Source: Streptomyces griseus
GTDB lineage: Bacteria > Actinomycetota > Actinomycetes > Streptomycetales > Streptomycetaceae
Assembly: GCF_001715295.1 (NCBI RefSeq)
Contig: NZ_MDKB01000001.1
Coordinates: forward strand, 713,536-777,535
Direction of reading: 5' to 3'
DNA: 64,000 bases
Every line of letters begins with the position of its first letter. Position 1 is the first letter of the stretch. Positions 17,763 through 26,995 of the stretch are shown piece after piece. The position numbers and the translations under genes were made by a program. The notes beneath the pieces were generated by a model. That model did no database searches. It saw only the letters and a program-made list of their open reading frames with translations, and was not told the origin of the DNA.

Positions 17763-19703
17763 TCAAGGGGTGTCGCCGCTCATCCGCCGCTGCAGCTCCC
17801 ACAGCGTCCGGAAGAGCCCCGGCTCCTGGGTGAGCTGGGCGTAGGTGCCTTCCTGGACGATCCGTCCCTCGTCCAGGACAACGATCCGGTCGGCGATGGC
17901 CACATTGGTGAGCCGGTGTGTGATCAGGAGGACGGAGCGGTCCTTGGCGAGTTCGCGCAGGCCGGAGAAGATCCGGTGCTCGGCACGGGCGTCGAGGGCA
18001 GCCGTGGGCTCGTCCATCACCAGGAGTGCCGCCTGCCGGTGGAAGGCGCGGGTGAGTACCAGCCGCTGCCACTGCCCGCCGGAGAGCTGCTGCCCACCGA
18101 ACCACTCGCTGGTCAGGAGGGTGTTCAGGCCGGAACGGAGGCCCGGCAGCATCTCCGCGGCGCCGGATGCCTCGCACGCGGCGAGCAGAGCGGCGTCGCT
18201 GGTGTCGCCCTGGCCGAAGGTGATGTTGTCGCGCATGGTCAGCGGCAGGTAGGTGAACTTCTGCGGGACCAGAGCGACGTGCTCCCACGCCCCCCACGGG
18301 TCCAGGTCGGCTGTGGAGGCGTGGTCCCAGGCCACTTCGCCCTCGGTGGGAAGCAGCAACCCGCACAGCAGGCGGGAGAGGGTCGACTTGCCGGAGCCGT
18401 TCTCCCCGACCAGCGCCACGATCTCGCCGCGCCGCACGTGGAGGGAGACGTTGCTCAGGCTGTCCTTCGGGGCTCCGTCGTAGCGGTAGGTGACGTCGCG
18501 GACCTCGAAGCGCTCCGGAACAGCAGGGAGGGTGGCGGTGCCGCGGGAGTCGGCCATGGCCTGGCCGTGGGCGCTGTCGAGGAACCGCTGCCAGTCCTGG
18601 ACGTACCAGCCGGTGCGTACCAGGCGGGCTCCTCCGTTGATGATGCCGCGTACGGATCCGGTGGCCGTCTGGAGGGCGAAGACGGCGCCACCCCCGGCGG
18701 CCAGGCTCATGCGGCCGGAGGCCAGGAGCCACAGCAGGGCCGCCCACACCGCCATCGAGGCGATCCCGCCGGCGAGAGCGCCGGCCAGTCCCATCCAGGC
18801 GCCGGTGTTCGCTGCCTTACGTTCGGCCGTGTTGACCGAGGCGGCCAGCTTCCGGTACCGGCTTGTCAGGAAGGGGCCGGCCAGGCAGGCACGCATCTCC
18901 TCGCTGGATTCCATGTAGGCCATGTGCCAGCGCAGTTTGCCCAGCATCCGGCGCCGCCCGGAGGTCTCCAGCCCGGCCAGGTAGATCACCCGCGCGGAAC
19001 GGACGTACGCGGCGGCCTGCGGCAGGCACGCGAGGAAGAGCAGAGGGAGGAGAACCGGGTCCAGGACGGTGAGAACGGCTGCGCCGGCCGCGAGTGTCGC
19101 GGTCGCCGCGATGACGTCCTGGGCCTCCTCCACGAGGTCAGGGGTGACCTGCGCGCCACGGTCGGCGATGTCGTAGGCGTCGTTGTAGCCGGGCTTGTTG
19201 TTGGCGGCCAGTTCCGCGCCGAGTGCGGCCTCGATCATCGTCAGCTCCGCTGCCCGGCCGAGTACCGGGCGCAGTCGCCCGGTCAGCCAGACGACCGCGA
19301 TGCCCAGCAGTGCGCGCAGCCCGGTGGCGGCGGCGATGACGGTCAGCTGCGGGGCTGCGTCCCACAGCCGCTCGGTGATGTCGCCCGAGGAGATCAGGGC
19401 GGTGATCGTGCCCGTGACGGCCAGGAGGCCGAGGGCGGCCAGGACACCCGTCCCGATCTGGCACACCAGTAGTCCGACGGTGGCGCCTCGGTCCACCCGC
19501 CAGGCCATCTCCACCGAGCGTCGTACGAGTGAGGGGAGACGTCGTGCCATGGTGCGGGAGGTCAGCTGGGATCCGGCCTGGAGCCGTGACTCGTCGCGGT
19601 AGAGGTACTCCTCTTCTCGAACACCGGTCTCTTGCGGCTCGTCGTCCGGCGCGGATCCCTTCGGTGGTTGCGGCGGCTGGTCCTGTGTAACGGCCGAGGT
19701 CAT
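17763..19703 (-). CDS. ABC exporter, fused permease and ATPase
   Basis: A 646-residue half-transporter of the multidrug/peptide exporter type. The N-terminal 50 residues are hydrophilic. The membrane domain spans about 55-390 with helices such as GTGVLAALGLLAVTGTI. The ATPase domain spans about 395-640 with Walker A GENGSGKS, signature LSGGQWQRL, Walker B LLVMDEPTAALD and an H-loop THR. The ATG at 19703 has an AGGGGG site and starts the first plausible protein-like segment. Homodimer formation is expected. Proteins of this type often export ribosomal peptides or modified metabolites in Streptomyces; no precursor gene is visible here. The partner Nudix gene is broken. Confidence 0.88.
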   Translation of the reverse strand: MTSAVTQDQPPQPPKGSAPDDEPQETGVREEEYLYRDESRLQAGSQLTSRTMARRLPSLVRRSVEMAWRVDRGATVGLLVCQIGTGVLAALGLLAVTGTITALISSGDITERLWDAAPQLTVIAAATGLRALLGIAVVWLTGRLRPVLGRAAELTMIEAALGAELAANNKPGYNDAYDIADRGAQVTPDLVEEAQDVIAATATLAAGAAVLTVLDPVLLPLLFLACLPQAAAYVRSARVIYLAGLETSGRRRMLGKLRWHMAYMESSEEMRACLAGPFLTSRYRKLAASVNTAERKAANTGAWMGLAGALAGGIASMAVWAALLWLLASGRMSLAAGGGAVFALQTATGSVRGIINGGARLVRTGWYVQDWQRFLDSAHGQAMADSRGTATLPAVPERFEVRDVTYRYDGAPKDSLSNVSLHVRRGEIVALVGENGSGKSTLSRLLCGLLLPTEGEVAWDHASTADLDPWGAWEHVALVPQKFTYLPLTMRDNITFGQGDTSDAALLAACEASGAAEMLPGLRSGLNTLLTSEWFGGQQLSGGQWQRLVLTRAFHRQAALLVMDEPTAALDARAEHRIFSGLRELAKDRSVLLITHRLTNVAIADRIVVLDEGRIVQEGTYAQLTQEPGLFRTLWELQRRMSGDTP

Positions 19704-20262
19704 CGTTCCCCCTAGGACGGTCACTGCGGCAGAGTCGTGAGGTCCAACGACGCGGACGCGATATCGAACACACGTCATTCGGCCGTGCTGGGAAGCCCGC
19801 TGCTTCCTGCGTGAGGAACCCTGCACGTGCGGGAGCCCTGGTCCGGCTGGGAACGGCTCGGGGCGGAAAGTGGCCGAAACGCCGACACCGCCGTGCGGCG
19901 GCGCCGGACGATCCGGCAGCCGCCCCCGGCCGGTTCCGCTCCAGGCGGGAATCCGGTGCGGTCTGCAGCGCCCTTTCCAGCTCCGCACCGGAGTGCGGGA
20001 CCGCGCCCGTCAGTGCCTCGTGGTGGTGGGCGGGCCGCGTCTCAGCAAGCCAGGTCAGGTGTCACCTGTCCGTGCAGCAGTCCCGTGTGCCCGACCCCTT
20101 GCCCGCTCGTCGGGCCGGGCACAGCGACGTCCGCACGACCAAGCGCTGGTACGTGAAGCCGGATGTGGAGAATCTACGGCCGGCCGCGGATACGTGGGGA
20201 GAACTGGCGAGTGCCTCGGCCCCCGCCCACGAAGCCGATGTGAGATGTGGGAGCGTGAGCGG
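19704..20262. other. intergenic region with integrase-like relic
   Basis: Besides the promoter of the minus-strand exporter, this 559-bp gap holds a fragment resembling the C-terminus of a tyrosine recombinase (see separate entry). The rest is unassigned. Confidence 0.5.
20080..20216 (+). pseudogene. tyrosine-recombinase C-terminal relic
   Basis: One frame reads RRAGHSDVRTTKRWYV, then KPDVENLRPAADTWGEL. GH-x5-TT-x2-(W)Y matches the GH...TT...Y end of tyrosine recombinases, with Y the nucleophile, followed by a typical acidic C-terminal helix. Nothing upstream in any frame resembles the rest of an integrase, and there is no start. Probably the remains of an integrated element. The assignment is from motif resemblance only. 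Confidence 0.4.
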
Positions 20263-21546
20263 GTGAGCGAGAAGAACCTTGAAACCATGCAATACCGCTT
20301 CGACGGGCCGGAGGACGCACCGGTCCTGATTCTGGGGCCCTCCCTCGGTACCTCCTGGCACATGTGGGACCGGCAGATACCCGAGCTCTCGAAGCACTGG
20401 AGGATCTTCCGGTACGACCTGCCGGGTCACGGCGGGGCCCCCGCCCACCCCGCCGTTTCGGTCGCCGACCTCGCCGACCGCCTGCTGGCCACGCTGGACA
20501 GCGTCGGCGTCCAGCGCTTCGGGTACGCCGGCTGCTCCATCGGCGGCGCCGTCGGTGCCGTCCTCGCCCTGCGCCACCCGCACCGGGTCGCCTCGCTGGC
20601 CCTGGTCGCGGCCTCGCCCCGCTTCGGGAGCGCCGACGAGTTCCGCCAGCGCGGCGTGGTGGTCCGCACCAACGGCCTGGAGCCCATCGCGCGCGCCGTG
20701 CCCGCACGCTGGTTCACCCCTGGTTTCGTCGCCGCCCAGCAGGCCATCGTCGAGTGGTCCGTGCAGATGGTGCGCACCACCGACCCCGGCTGCTACATCG
20801 CCGCCTGCGAGGCCCTGGCCGCCTTCGACATCCGGGCGGAGCTGCCCCGCATCGGCGTGCCGACCCTCGTCCTGGTCGGCGCGGAGGACAAGGTCACCGG
20901 GCCGGCGGAGGCCCGGACGCTCGTGGCGGGCATCCCCGACTCCCGGCTGGCCCTGGTCCCCGGCGCGTCCCACCTGTGCCCCGTCGAGCAGCCGGCGGCC
21001 GTCACCGACCTGCTCCTCATGCATTTCTCGACGTCCTGGCAGGACACCCTGGCGTCGATCCCCGTACTGCCCGCACAGGGGGGTACCGCCTCGTTCGTCC
21101 CGGTGGTGCCGGTGGCCGAGATCGCCCCCGCGCCCGTCATCCCCGAGGCCGCCCCCGCAGGAGTCCGCGACCTGTACGAGAGCGGGATGAAGGTCCGGCG
21201 CGAGGTGCTGGGCGATGCCCACGTCGACGCCGCGACGGCGGCGTCCGACGACTTCACCGACGACTTCCAGAACCTCGTCACCCGGTACGCCTGGGGTGAG
21301 GTCTGGTCCCGGGAGGGTCTCGACCGAAAGGCCCGGAGCTGCGTCACGCTGGCCGCGGTCGTCAGCTCCGGACACCTCGGAAGCCTTGCGCAGCACGTCC
21401 GGGCCGCGCTGCGCAACGGACTCACACCCCCGGAGATCAAGGAGGTGCTGCTGCAGACCGCCGTCTACTGCGGGATCCCCGCCGCCGGCGCCGCCTTCAC
21501 CGTCGCGCAGTCCGTGATCCAGGAGGAAACGACCCCGCCGGCGTAG
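20263..21546 (+). CDS. pcaL: 3-oxoadipate enol-lactonase / 4-carboxymuconolactone decarboxylase fusion
   Basis: A 427-residue fusion of two beta-ketoadipate pathway steps. Residues 1-260 are an alpha/beta-hydrolase (PcaD type) with nucleophile GCSIGG (about 102), acid VGAEDKV (about 212) and His GASHLCP (about 239). Residues 300-420 are a carboxymuconolactone decarboxylase domain (LDRKARSCVTLAAVVSSGH; TAVYCGIPAAGAAF). Together they would turn 4-carboxymuconolactone into 3-oxoadipate. The GTG at 20263 has GGGAG nine bases upstream; an in-frame ATG at 20245 lacks a site. No other pca gene is in the window, so its substrate may differ. Confidence 0.87.
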   Translation: MSEKNLETMQYRFDGPEDAPVLILGPSLGTSWHMWDRQIPELSKHWRIFRYDLPGHGGAPAHPAVSVADLADRLLATLDSVGVQRFGYAGCSIGGAVGAVLALRHPHRVASLALVAASPRFGSADEFRQRGVVVRTNGLEPIARAVPARWFTPGFVAAQQAIVEWSVQMVRTTDPGCYIAACEALAAFDIRAELPRIGVPTLVLVGAEDKVTGPAEARTLVAGIPDSRLALVPGASHLCPVEQPAAVTDLLLMHFSTSWQDTLASIPVLPAQGGTASFVPVVPVAEIAPAPVIPEAAPAGVRDLYESGMKVRREVLGDAHVDAATAASDDFTDDFQNLVTRYAWGEVWSREGLDRKARSCVTLAAVVSSGHLGSLAQHVRAALRNGLTPPEIKEVLLQTAVYCGIPAAGAAFTVAQSVIQEETTPPA

Positions 21547-21558
21547 CAGGATGGACCC

Positions 21559-22206
21559 ATGAACGCCTCGTCTCTCACACTCACCAAGAAGAAGCACTCC
21601 TGCGTCCGACTGGAGCGCAACGGGCAGTCGCTCGTCATCGACCCCGGCGGCTTCTCCGAGGAGGACGCCACGGTAGGCGCCGAGGTGATCCTGGTGACCC
21701 ACGAACATCCGGACCACTTCAGCGAGGCCCGGATCCGCGCCGCGATGGAGGCCGGCCCGGCGGTGCACCTGTGGACCCTGCGGAGCGTGGCCGAACAGCT
21801 CTCGCCGGCCTTCCCGGGGCGGGTCCACACCGTCGGCCACGGTGACACGTTCTCGGCGGCAGGGTTCGACGTGCAGGTGCACGGCGAACTGCACGCGGTG
21901 ATCCATCCGGACATCCCCAGGATCACCAACATCGGTTTCCTCGTGGACGGTTCGGTCTTCCACCCGGGCGACGCGCTCACCGTGCCCGACCGGCCGGTGG
22001 ACACGCTGATGCTGCCGGTCATGGCCCCCTGGAACAAGATCTCCGAGGTCATCGACTACGTACGGGAGGTGAAGCCCCGGCGTGCGATCGACATCCACGA
22101 CGCCCTCCTCACCGACCTCGCCCGCCCGATCTACGACGCGCAGATCGGCAGCCTCGGCGGCGCGGACCACCGCCGGATGACCCCGGGGGACGCCGCCCGG
22201 CTCTGA
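21559..22206 (+). CDS. MBL-fold metal-dependent hydrolase (UlaG-like)
   Basis: This 215-residue cytoplasmic metallo-beta-lactamase-fold protein has the metal motif THEHPDHF (about 54-61), a further His pair in HGELHAVIH (about 112-120), FHPGDAL (about 135) and IDIHDALL (about 175). It looks full length for the short UlaG/YcbL-like group. It follows the PcaD-PcaC fusion by 12 bp with its own AGGA site, so it is probably in the same transcript. The substrate is unknown. Confidence 0.85.
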   Translation: MNASSLTLTKKKHSCVRLERNGQSLVIDPGGFSEEDATVGAEVILVTHEHPDHFSEARIRAAMEAGPAVHLWTLRSVAEQLSPAFPGRVHTVGHGDTFSAAGFDVQVHGELHAVIHPDIPRITNIGFLVDGSVFHPGDALTVPDRPVDTLMLPVMAPWNKISEVIDYVREVKPRRAIDIHDALLTDLARPIYDAQIGSLGGADHRRMTPGDAARL

Positions 22207-22261
22207 AGCGGTGCGCCCCCGCTCCGGGCCGGCTGTCGGTGCGAGCCGCTAGGTTTGAGCT

Positions 22262-23041
22262 ATGCGTATCGCCACCTGGAACGTCAATTCGATCACCGCC
22301 CGGCTCCCGAGGATGCTCGCCTGGCTGGAGAGCAGCGGCACGGACGTGCTGTGCGTCCAGGAGACCAAGTGCACGCTCGAGCAGTTCCCGGCCGACGAGC
22401 TGCGGGAGCTGGGCTACGAGAGCGCGGTCAACGCCACGGGCCGGTGGAACGGCGTCGCGCTGCTCTCCCGGGTCGGTCTCGCCGACGTCGTCACCGGTCT
22501 CCCCGACGGCCCCGCTTACGAGGGCGTGCAGGAGCCCCGGGCGATCGCGGCGACCTGCGGCCCGGCCCGCGTCTGGTCGGTCTACGTGCCCAACGGCCGC
22601 GAGGTCGGGCACGACCACTACGCGTACAAGCTGCGCTGGCTGGAGGCGCTCCGCAAGGCCGTCGCCGCGGACGCCGCCGCCGAGCTGCCCTTCGCGGTCC
22701 TCGGCGACTTCAACATCGCGCCGACGGACGAGGACGTCTGGGACCCGGCGCTCTTCGAGGGCGCCACGCACGTCACCGACGCCGAGCGCGCCGCTCTGGC
22801 CGCGCTCCGGGCGGAGGGCCTGTCCGACGTGATGCCGCGCCCGCTGAAGTACGACCGGCCGTACACGTACTGGGACTACCGCCAGCTCGGCTTCCCGAAG
22901 AACCGCGGTATGCGGATCGACCTGGTCCTGGGGAACGCCCCGTTCGCGGCCGCCGTCGCGGACGGCTACGTCGATCGCGAGGAGCGCAAGGGCAAGGGTG
23001 CCTCCGACCACGCACCGGTGGTCGTGGACCTCGACCTCTGA
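22262..23041 (+). CDS. xthA: exodeoxyribonuclease III
   Basis: A 259-residue member of the ExoIII/AP-endonuclease family, acting in base-excision repair by cutting at abasic sites and trimming 3' ends. Visible motifs are ATWNVNSI (4-11), the metal-binding Glu in VQETK (about 36), YVPNGRE (about 103), GDFNIAP (about 150), MRIDLVL (about 221) and the catalytic His in SDHAPV (about 250). Length matches the family. It is 55 bp after the MBL gene, same strand, and convergent with the SDR gene. Confidence 0.95.
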   Translation: MRIATWNVNSITARLPRMLAWLESSGTDVLCVQETKCTLEQFPADELRELGYESAVNATGRWNGVALLSRVGLADVVTGLPDGPAYEGVQEPRAIAATCGPARVWSVYVPNGREVGHDHYAYKLRWLEALRKAVAADAAAELPFAVLGDFNIAPTDEDVWDPALFEGATHVTDAERAALAALRAEGLSDVMPRPLKYDRPYTYWDYRQLGFPKNRGMRIDLVLGNAPFAAAVADGYVDREERKGKGASDHAPVVVDLDL

Positions 23042-23221
23042 CGGCCCCGCGCCGCGCCCGGCCGGAGGCCGGCGTCCTTGCGTGGCCTCGCCTCCGTCCG
23101 CACGCGGTGACCACTCACAGCGAGCAGCGACGAGTCCGGCCGGGCGAGGGCGTCCCGGCGTTGCGGCCCGCGGGCGGCGAGGGCCGCGAGTCCCTGTGTG
23201 CGTACGTGAGCCGGGACCGGC

Positions 23222-24001
23222 TCAGTGCACGGAGAACCCGCCGTCCACGAAGACCGACTGTCCGGTGACGTACGACGACGCGGCGCTCGCCAGGAAGACC
23301 GCGGCTCCCGCGAAGTCCTCCGCCAGGCCGTTGCGTCCCACCATGGTGCGCGCGGCCAGCGCCGCCACCCGGTCCGGATCGGACGACAGCCGCTCGTTGA
23401 GCGGCGTCATCACGAACCCCGGCACCAGGGTGTTGCAGGTGACGCCGTGCGGCGACCACGCCTCGGCCTGCGAGCGGGCCAGCGACTCCAGCGCGCCCTT
23501 GGAGACCCCGTACGCCCCACTGTGCACGAACGCCCGGTGCGCCTGCTGCGAGGTGATGTGGATGATCCGCCCGTACCCCCGCTCGGCCATGCCCGGCCCG
23601 TACCGCTGCCCCAGGAGGTAGGGGGCCTTGAGGTTCACCGCCATGGTGGTGTCCCAGACCTCCTCGTCCAGCTCGCCCATCGGCGGACGCAGGTTGATTC
23701 CCGCACAGTTGACCAGGATGTCCGGTTCCCCGAATACCTCGGCCGCTCTGTCGCCGGCCTCCCGTGCGCCGTCGCCGCTCCCCAGGTCGGCGCTCACCCA
23801 GGCCGCCCGGCAGCCCTCGGCGGTGAGTTCGCCGGCCGCACGCGACAGCTCGGCCTCCCTGCGCGCCACGAGCACCACGCTCGCTCCCGCGTGGGCGAGC
23901 GCCCCGGCGACACCCCGGCCGATGCCGGAGCTGCCGCCGGTCACCACGGCGACCCGGCCGTCCAGCGAGAAGAGTTCGGAGAGATAGTCGCGCGACGTCA
24001 T
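23222..24001 (-). CDS. SDR family oxidoreductase
   Basis: A 259-residue classical short-chain dehydrogenase/reductase. The NAD(P) motif TGGSSGIG is at about 21-28, NCAGIN at about 98, and the catalytic Ser (ITSQQ), Tyr and Lys (YGVSK) at about 147-164. The cofactor-specific loop ARREAEL after the second strand suggests NADP. The C-terminus SYVTGQSVFVDGGFSVH is typical and complete. It is monocistronic, divergent from the DUF6278 gene. Substrate unknown; the group includes 2-deoxygluconate and sugar-alcohol dehydrogenases. Confidence 0.9.
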   Translation of the reverse strand: MTSRDYLSELFSLDGRVAVVTGGSSGIGRGVAGALAHAGASVVLVARREAELSRAAGELTAEGCRAAWVSADLGSGDGAREAGDRAAEVFGEPDILVNCAGINLRPPMGELDEEVWDTTMAVNLKAPYLLGQRYGPGMAERGYGRIIHITSQQAHRAFVHSGAYGVSKGALESLARSQAEAWSPHGVTCNTLVPGFVMTPLNERLSSDPDRVAALAARTMVGRNGLAEDFAGAAVFLASAASSYVTGQSVFVDGGFSVH

Positions 24002-24105
24002 CTCCGCAGCCTACGGGCTGTTCCCGCGCACCCGGCCCCGGGTCCCGGTCCCGAACGTCGCGCGCCCTGTGGTGCGGAGGCCGCCCGGGATGGGACCCTT
24101 GTGGC

Positions 24106-24567
24106 ATGAACATCCCTTTCCTGGACAACTGGCGCAAGCGCCAGGACGGTACACAGGGGGTGGCTCTCGCAGCCGCCGTCGAGACCGATCCGGACGGCGT
24201 GGCCGAACTGCTCGCGGAATGCGAACTCCTGCGGGCCCGCGCGGCACAGTGCGGTCTCGAACTCGACGACAGCCCGGCCTCGTTGTCCGCGCTCGACCAG
24301 CTCCCGCCGCTGTGGCGCGACGACCCCGAGGAGCTTCCCTGGCTGGGTAACGACGCCGGCCTCTACCTCGGTACCGTCCTCGTACGCACCGTTCCCGGTG
24401 CCGTGTGGGACATCCTCGCCGGGAGGAAGCTCGTGGTGCGGCTGGCCTCGGGGCGCGAGATCGATGTCGTCGCGGCCGGTCTGGACTGGGCGATGACGGG
24501 CAGCCCCGAGCTGTCCGAGATGTACGCGGAGTCGGCCGAGAGCGGGCCGAGCGGCAAAACGCGATAA
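24106..24567 (+). CDS. DUF6278 family protein
   Basis: A 153-residue soluble protein resembling DUF6278, a family largely confined to Streptomyces. The start MNIPFLDNWRKR is followed by an acidic helix, then PLWRDDPEELPWLGNDAGLYLG, and a beta-rich end containing GREIDVV. No catalytic motif is visible. It lies 101 bp upstream of the amino-acid transport operon, on the same strand, with an apparent separate promoter between. Function unknown. Confidence 0.75.
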   Translation: MNIPFLDNWRKRQDGTQGVALAAAVETDPDGVAELLAECELLRARAAQCGLELDDSPASLSALDQLPPLWRDDPEELPWLGNDAGLYLGTVLVRTVPGAVWDILAGRKLVVRLASGREIDVVAAGLDWAMTGSPELSEMYAESAESGPSGKTR

Positions 24568-24668
24568 GCAGCCTTATGTGCTGCCGGTGCGTGTCGGCTC
24601 CTAAGTACCGGTCCGGCCTGGATAGTTTGCGCTGACCTCGGCACAGCGAAAAGTGGGTAGGGCAGCGT

Positions 24669-25412
24669 ATGGCAGTCGATCCGTTGATCGAGCTGCGGGA
24701 CGTCAACAAGTACTTCGGGAAGTTGCACGTCCTGCAGGACATCAATCTCACCGTCGGCCGCGGGGAGGTGGTGGTGGTCATCGGCCCCTCCGGATCGGGC
24801 AAATCCACGCTCTGCCGGACGATCAACAGACTCGAGACGATCCAGTCCGGTCACATCGCCATCGACGGGAAGCCCCTCCCGGAGGAGGGGAAGGGACTCG
24901 CCCAGCTCCGGGCCGAAGTCGGCATGGTCTTCCAGTCGTTCAACCTGTTCGCGCACAAGACCGTGCTGGCCAACGTCTCGCTCGCCCAGCTCAAGGTCCG
25001 CAAGCGCGGGAAGGAGGAGGCGGACCGGCGCTCCCGCGAACTGCTGGAGCGGGTCGGACTGGCCTCCCAGGCGGACAAGCTGCCCGCACAGCTCTCCGGA
25101 GGGCAGCAGCAGCGCGTCGCCATCGCCCGCGCCCTGGCCATGGATCCGAAGGCCCTCCTCTTCGACGAGCCCACCTCGGCGCTCGACCCGGAGATGATCA
25201 ACGAGGTGCTGGAGGTGATGCGCCAGCTCGCCCGCGAGGGCATGACCATGGTGGTCGTCACCCACGAGATGGGGTTCGCCAGGTCGGCCGCCAACCGCGT
25301 GGTGTTCATGGCCGACGGCCGCATCGTCGAGGACCGCACGCCGGAGGAATTCTTCACCGCTCCCGAGAGCGACCGCGCCAAGGACTTCCTGTCCAAGATC
25401 CTCAAGCACTGA
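24669..25412 (+). CDS. gluA: amino-acid ABC transporter ATPase, GluA-like
   Basis: A 247-residue ATPase of the polar amino-acid uptake family, energising import of probably glutamate. Walker A GPSGSGKS (about 39-46), Q-loop VFQSFNLF, signature LSGGQQQR (about 142), Walker [12 protein letters not shown] (about 162) and H-loop VVTHEMGF are all present. It is first in a four-gene operon ATPase-binding protein-permease-permease, the order of actinobacterial gluABCD. Substrate assignment rests on this order and similarity, not on a visible specificity residue. Confidence 0.92.
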   Translation: MAVDPLIELRDVNKYFGKLHVLQDINLTVGRGEVVVVIGPSGSGKSTLCRTINRLETIQSGHIAIDGKPLPEEGKGLAQLRAEVGMVFQSFNLFAHKTVLANVSLAQLKVRKRGKEEADRRSRELLERVGLASQADKLPAQLSGGQQQRVAIARALAMDPKALLFDEPTSALDPEMINEVLEVMRQLAREGMTMVVVTHEMGFARSAANRVVFMADGRIVEDRTPEEFFTAPESDRAKDFLSKILKH

Positions 25413-25422
25413 CAGGGGCACC

Positions 25423-26337
25423 GTGTTGCGTACGAGGAACATCGCGGCCCTGCTCGCGGGCCTGCTGCTCGCCGCGCTGGCCGCCGGCTGCGGCAGGGAG
25501 GGCAGCCCGCCGGTCAAGGGCCCGAAGGCCGGGCAACTGCCCCACTACACCGTCGACACGGGCTTCCGGCTGCCCGGGTCGAAGACCTGGACCCAGGCCA
25601 AGAGGCGCGGCTACCTGGTCGTCGGCGCCAAGGAGGACCAGCCCTACCTCGGCGAGAAGGACCCCGCCACCGGTGTCTACTCCGGCTTCGACATCGAGAT
25701 CGCCCGCATGATGGCGGCGTCCCTGGGCTTCGAGCCCAAGACGATCCGCTTCCGCACGATCGCCTCCGCCAACCGCGAGACCGCGCTCCAGAACGGCCAG
25801 ATCGACTACTACGTCGGCACGTACACGATCAACGACAAGCGCAAGAAGCTCGTGGGCTTCGCCGGCCCCTACTACATGGCCGGCCAGAGCCTGCTCGTAC
25901 GCACCGACGAGAACGACATCCACGGGCCCCAGGACCTGGCGGGCAGGACCGTCTGCTCGGCCGCCGGCTCCACGCCGTACCAGCGCATCGCCGCCGACTA
26001 CCCCAGGGCGAAGCTCGTCGCCTACGACACCTACTCGATCTGCGTCGACAACCTCCTGACCTACCAGGTCGACGCCGTCACCACCGACGACGCCATCCTG
26101 CTCGGCTTCGCGGCCAAGGCCCCGAAGGAGATGAAGGTCGTCGGCAAGCCCTTCTCCGAGGAGCCGTACGGCATCGGCGTGCCGCACGCGGACGACGCGC
26201 TGCGCTTCGCCCTCGACGACGCACTGGAGGCGAACGAGAAGAACGGCAACTGGAGGAAGGCGTTCGAGGCCACCCTGGGGCTCTCCGGAGTGCCCGCGCC
26301 GACACCGCCGCCCATCGACCGCTACCCGGCGAACTGA
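25423..26337 (+). CDS. gluB: glutamate-type ABC transporter binding lipoprotein, GluB-like
   Basis: A 304-residue extracellular solute-binding protein, family 3. It starts at GTG with an AGGGG site. The N-terminus is a lipoprotein signal: RTRN, hydrophobic stretch, then lipobox LAAGC with Cys near 23. Family landmarks include the opening YSGFDIEIARMMAASLGF (about 86), the ligand-contact region TYTINDKRKK (about 141), GRTVCSAAGSTP (about 182) and GIGVPHAD (about 248). It begins 10 bp after gluA. Confidence 0.92.
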   Translation: MLRTRNIAALLAGLLLAALAAGCGREGSPPVKGPKAGQLPHYTVDTGFRLPGSKTWTQAKRRGYLVVGAKEDQPYLGEKDPATGVYSGFDIEIARMMAASLGFEPKTIRFRTIASANRETALQNGQIDYYVGTYTINDKRKKLVGFAGPYYMAGQSLLVRTDENDIHGPQDLAGRTVCSAAGSTPYQRIAADYPRAKLVAYDTYSICVDNLLTYQVDAVTTDDAILLGFAAKAPKEMKVVGKPFSEEPYGIGVPHADDALRFALDDALEANEKNGNWRKAFEATLGLSGVPAPTPPPIDRYPAN

Positions 26338-26350
26338 GGGGCCGGCCACC

Positions 26351-26995
26351 GTGTACGTACTGACAGACAACTTCTCGCTCTACGGCAAGGGCTTCCTCGG
26401 CACCCTGGAGCTCACCGTCTACTCCTCGATCCTCGCCCTGCTGCTCGGTTTCGTCATGGCGTCCTTCCGGGTCGCGCCCGTCGGCTCGCTCCGGGTGATC
26501 GGCACCGTGTGGGTCGCGGTGCTCCGCAACACCCCGCTGACGCTGCTGTTCTTCGCCGTCCTGCTCGGGCTCCCGCGGTTCGGGCTGGTGCTGCCCTTCA
26601 AGGTCTTCGCGGTCCTCGCCCTCGGCTGCTACACCTCGGCCTTCATCTGCGAGGCTCTGCGCTCCGGCATCAACACCGTGCCCACGGGCCAGGGAGAGGC
26701 GGCCCGCAGTCTCGGTCTGTCCTTCGGGCAGACACTGGGCAACGTGGTGCTTCCGCAGGCCTTCCGGTCGGTGATCCCGCCCGTCGGCTCGACCCTCATC
26801 GCCCTGGCCAAGAACTCGGCGATCGCGGGGGCCTTCAGCGTCACCGAGCTGCTCGGCACCTACAAGCCGCTCAACGAACTCGGCTACAGCATCATCTGGT
26901 CGTTCGTCTGGATCGCCGTCGGATACCTGATCATCACCCTGTCCATCAGTGCGCTCTTCAACCTGATGGAGAAGCGCTGGGGAGTCGCTCGATGA
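26351..26995 (+). CDS. gluC: amino-acid ABC transporter permease, GluC-like
   Basis: A 214-residue inner-membrane permease of the HisM/GlnP family with about five helices. The EAA loop is EAARSLGLSFGQTLGNVVLP (about 115-134), the contact site for the ATPase. It begins at GTG 13 bp after gluB and its stop overlaps the next start by ATGA, implying translational coupling with gluD. Confidence 0.92.
   Translation: MYVLTDNFSLYGKGFLGTLELTVYSSILALLLGFVMASFRVAPVGSLRVIGTVWVAVLRNTPLTLLFFAVLLGLPRFGLVLPFKVFAVLALGCYTSAFICEALRSGINTVPTGQGEAARSLGLSFGQTLGNVVLPQAFRSVIPPVGSTLIALAKNSAIAGAFSVTELLGTYKPLNELGYSIIWSFVWIAVGYLIITLSISALFNLMEKRWGVAR

Noticed and set aside
16200..20300. Idea that the exporter belongs to a ribosomally made peptide cluster
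   Set aside because: No short precursor gene with a leader-core pattern or modification enzyme could be found nearby; the Nudix remnant alone does not support it.
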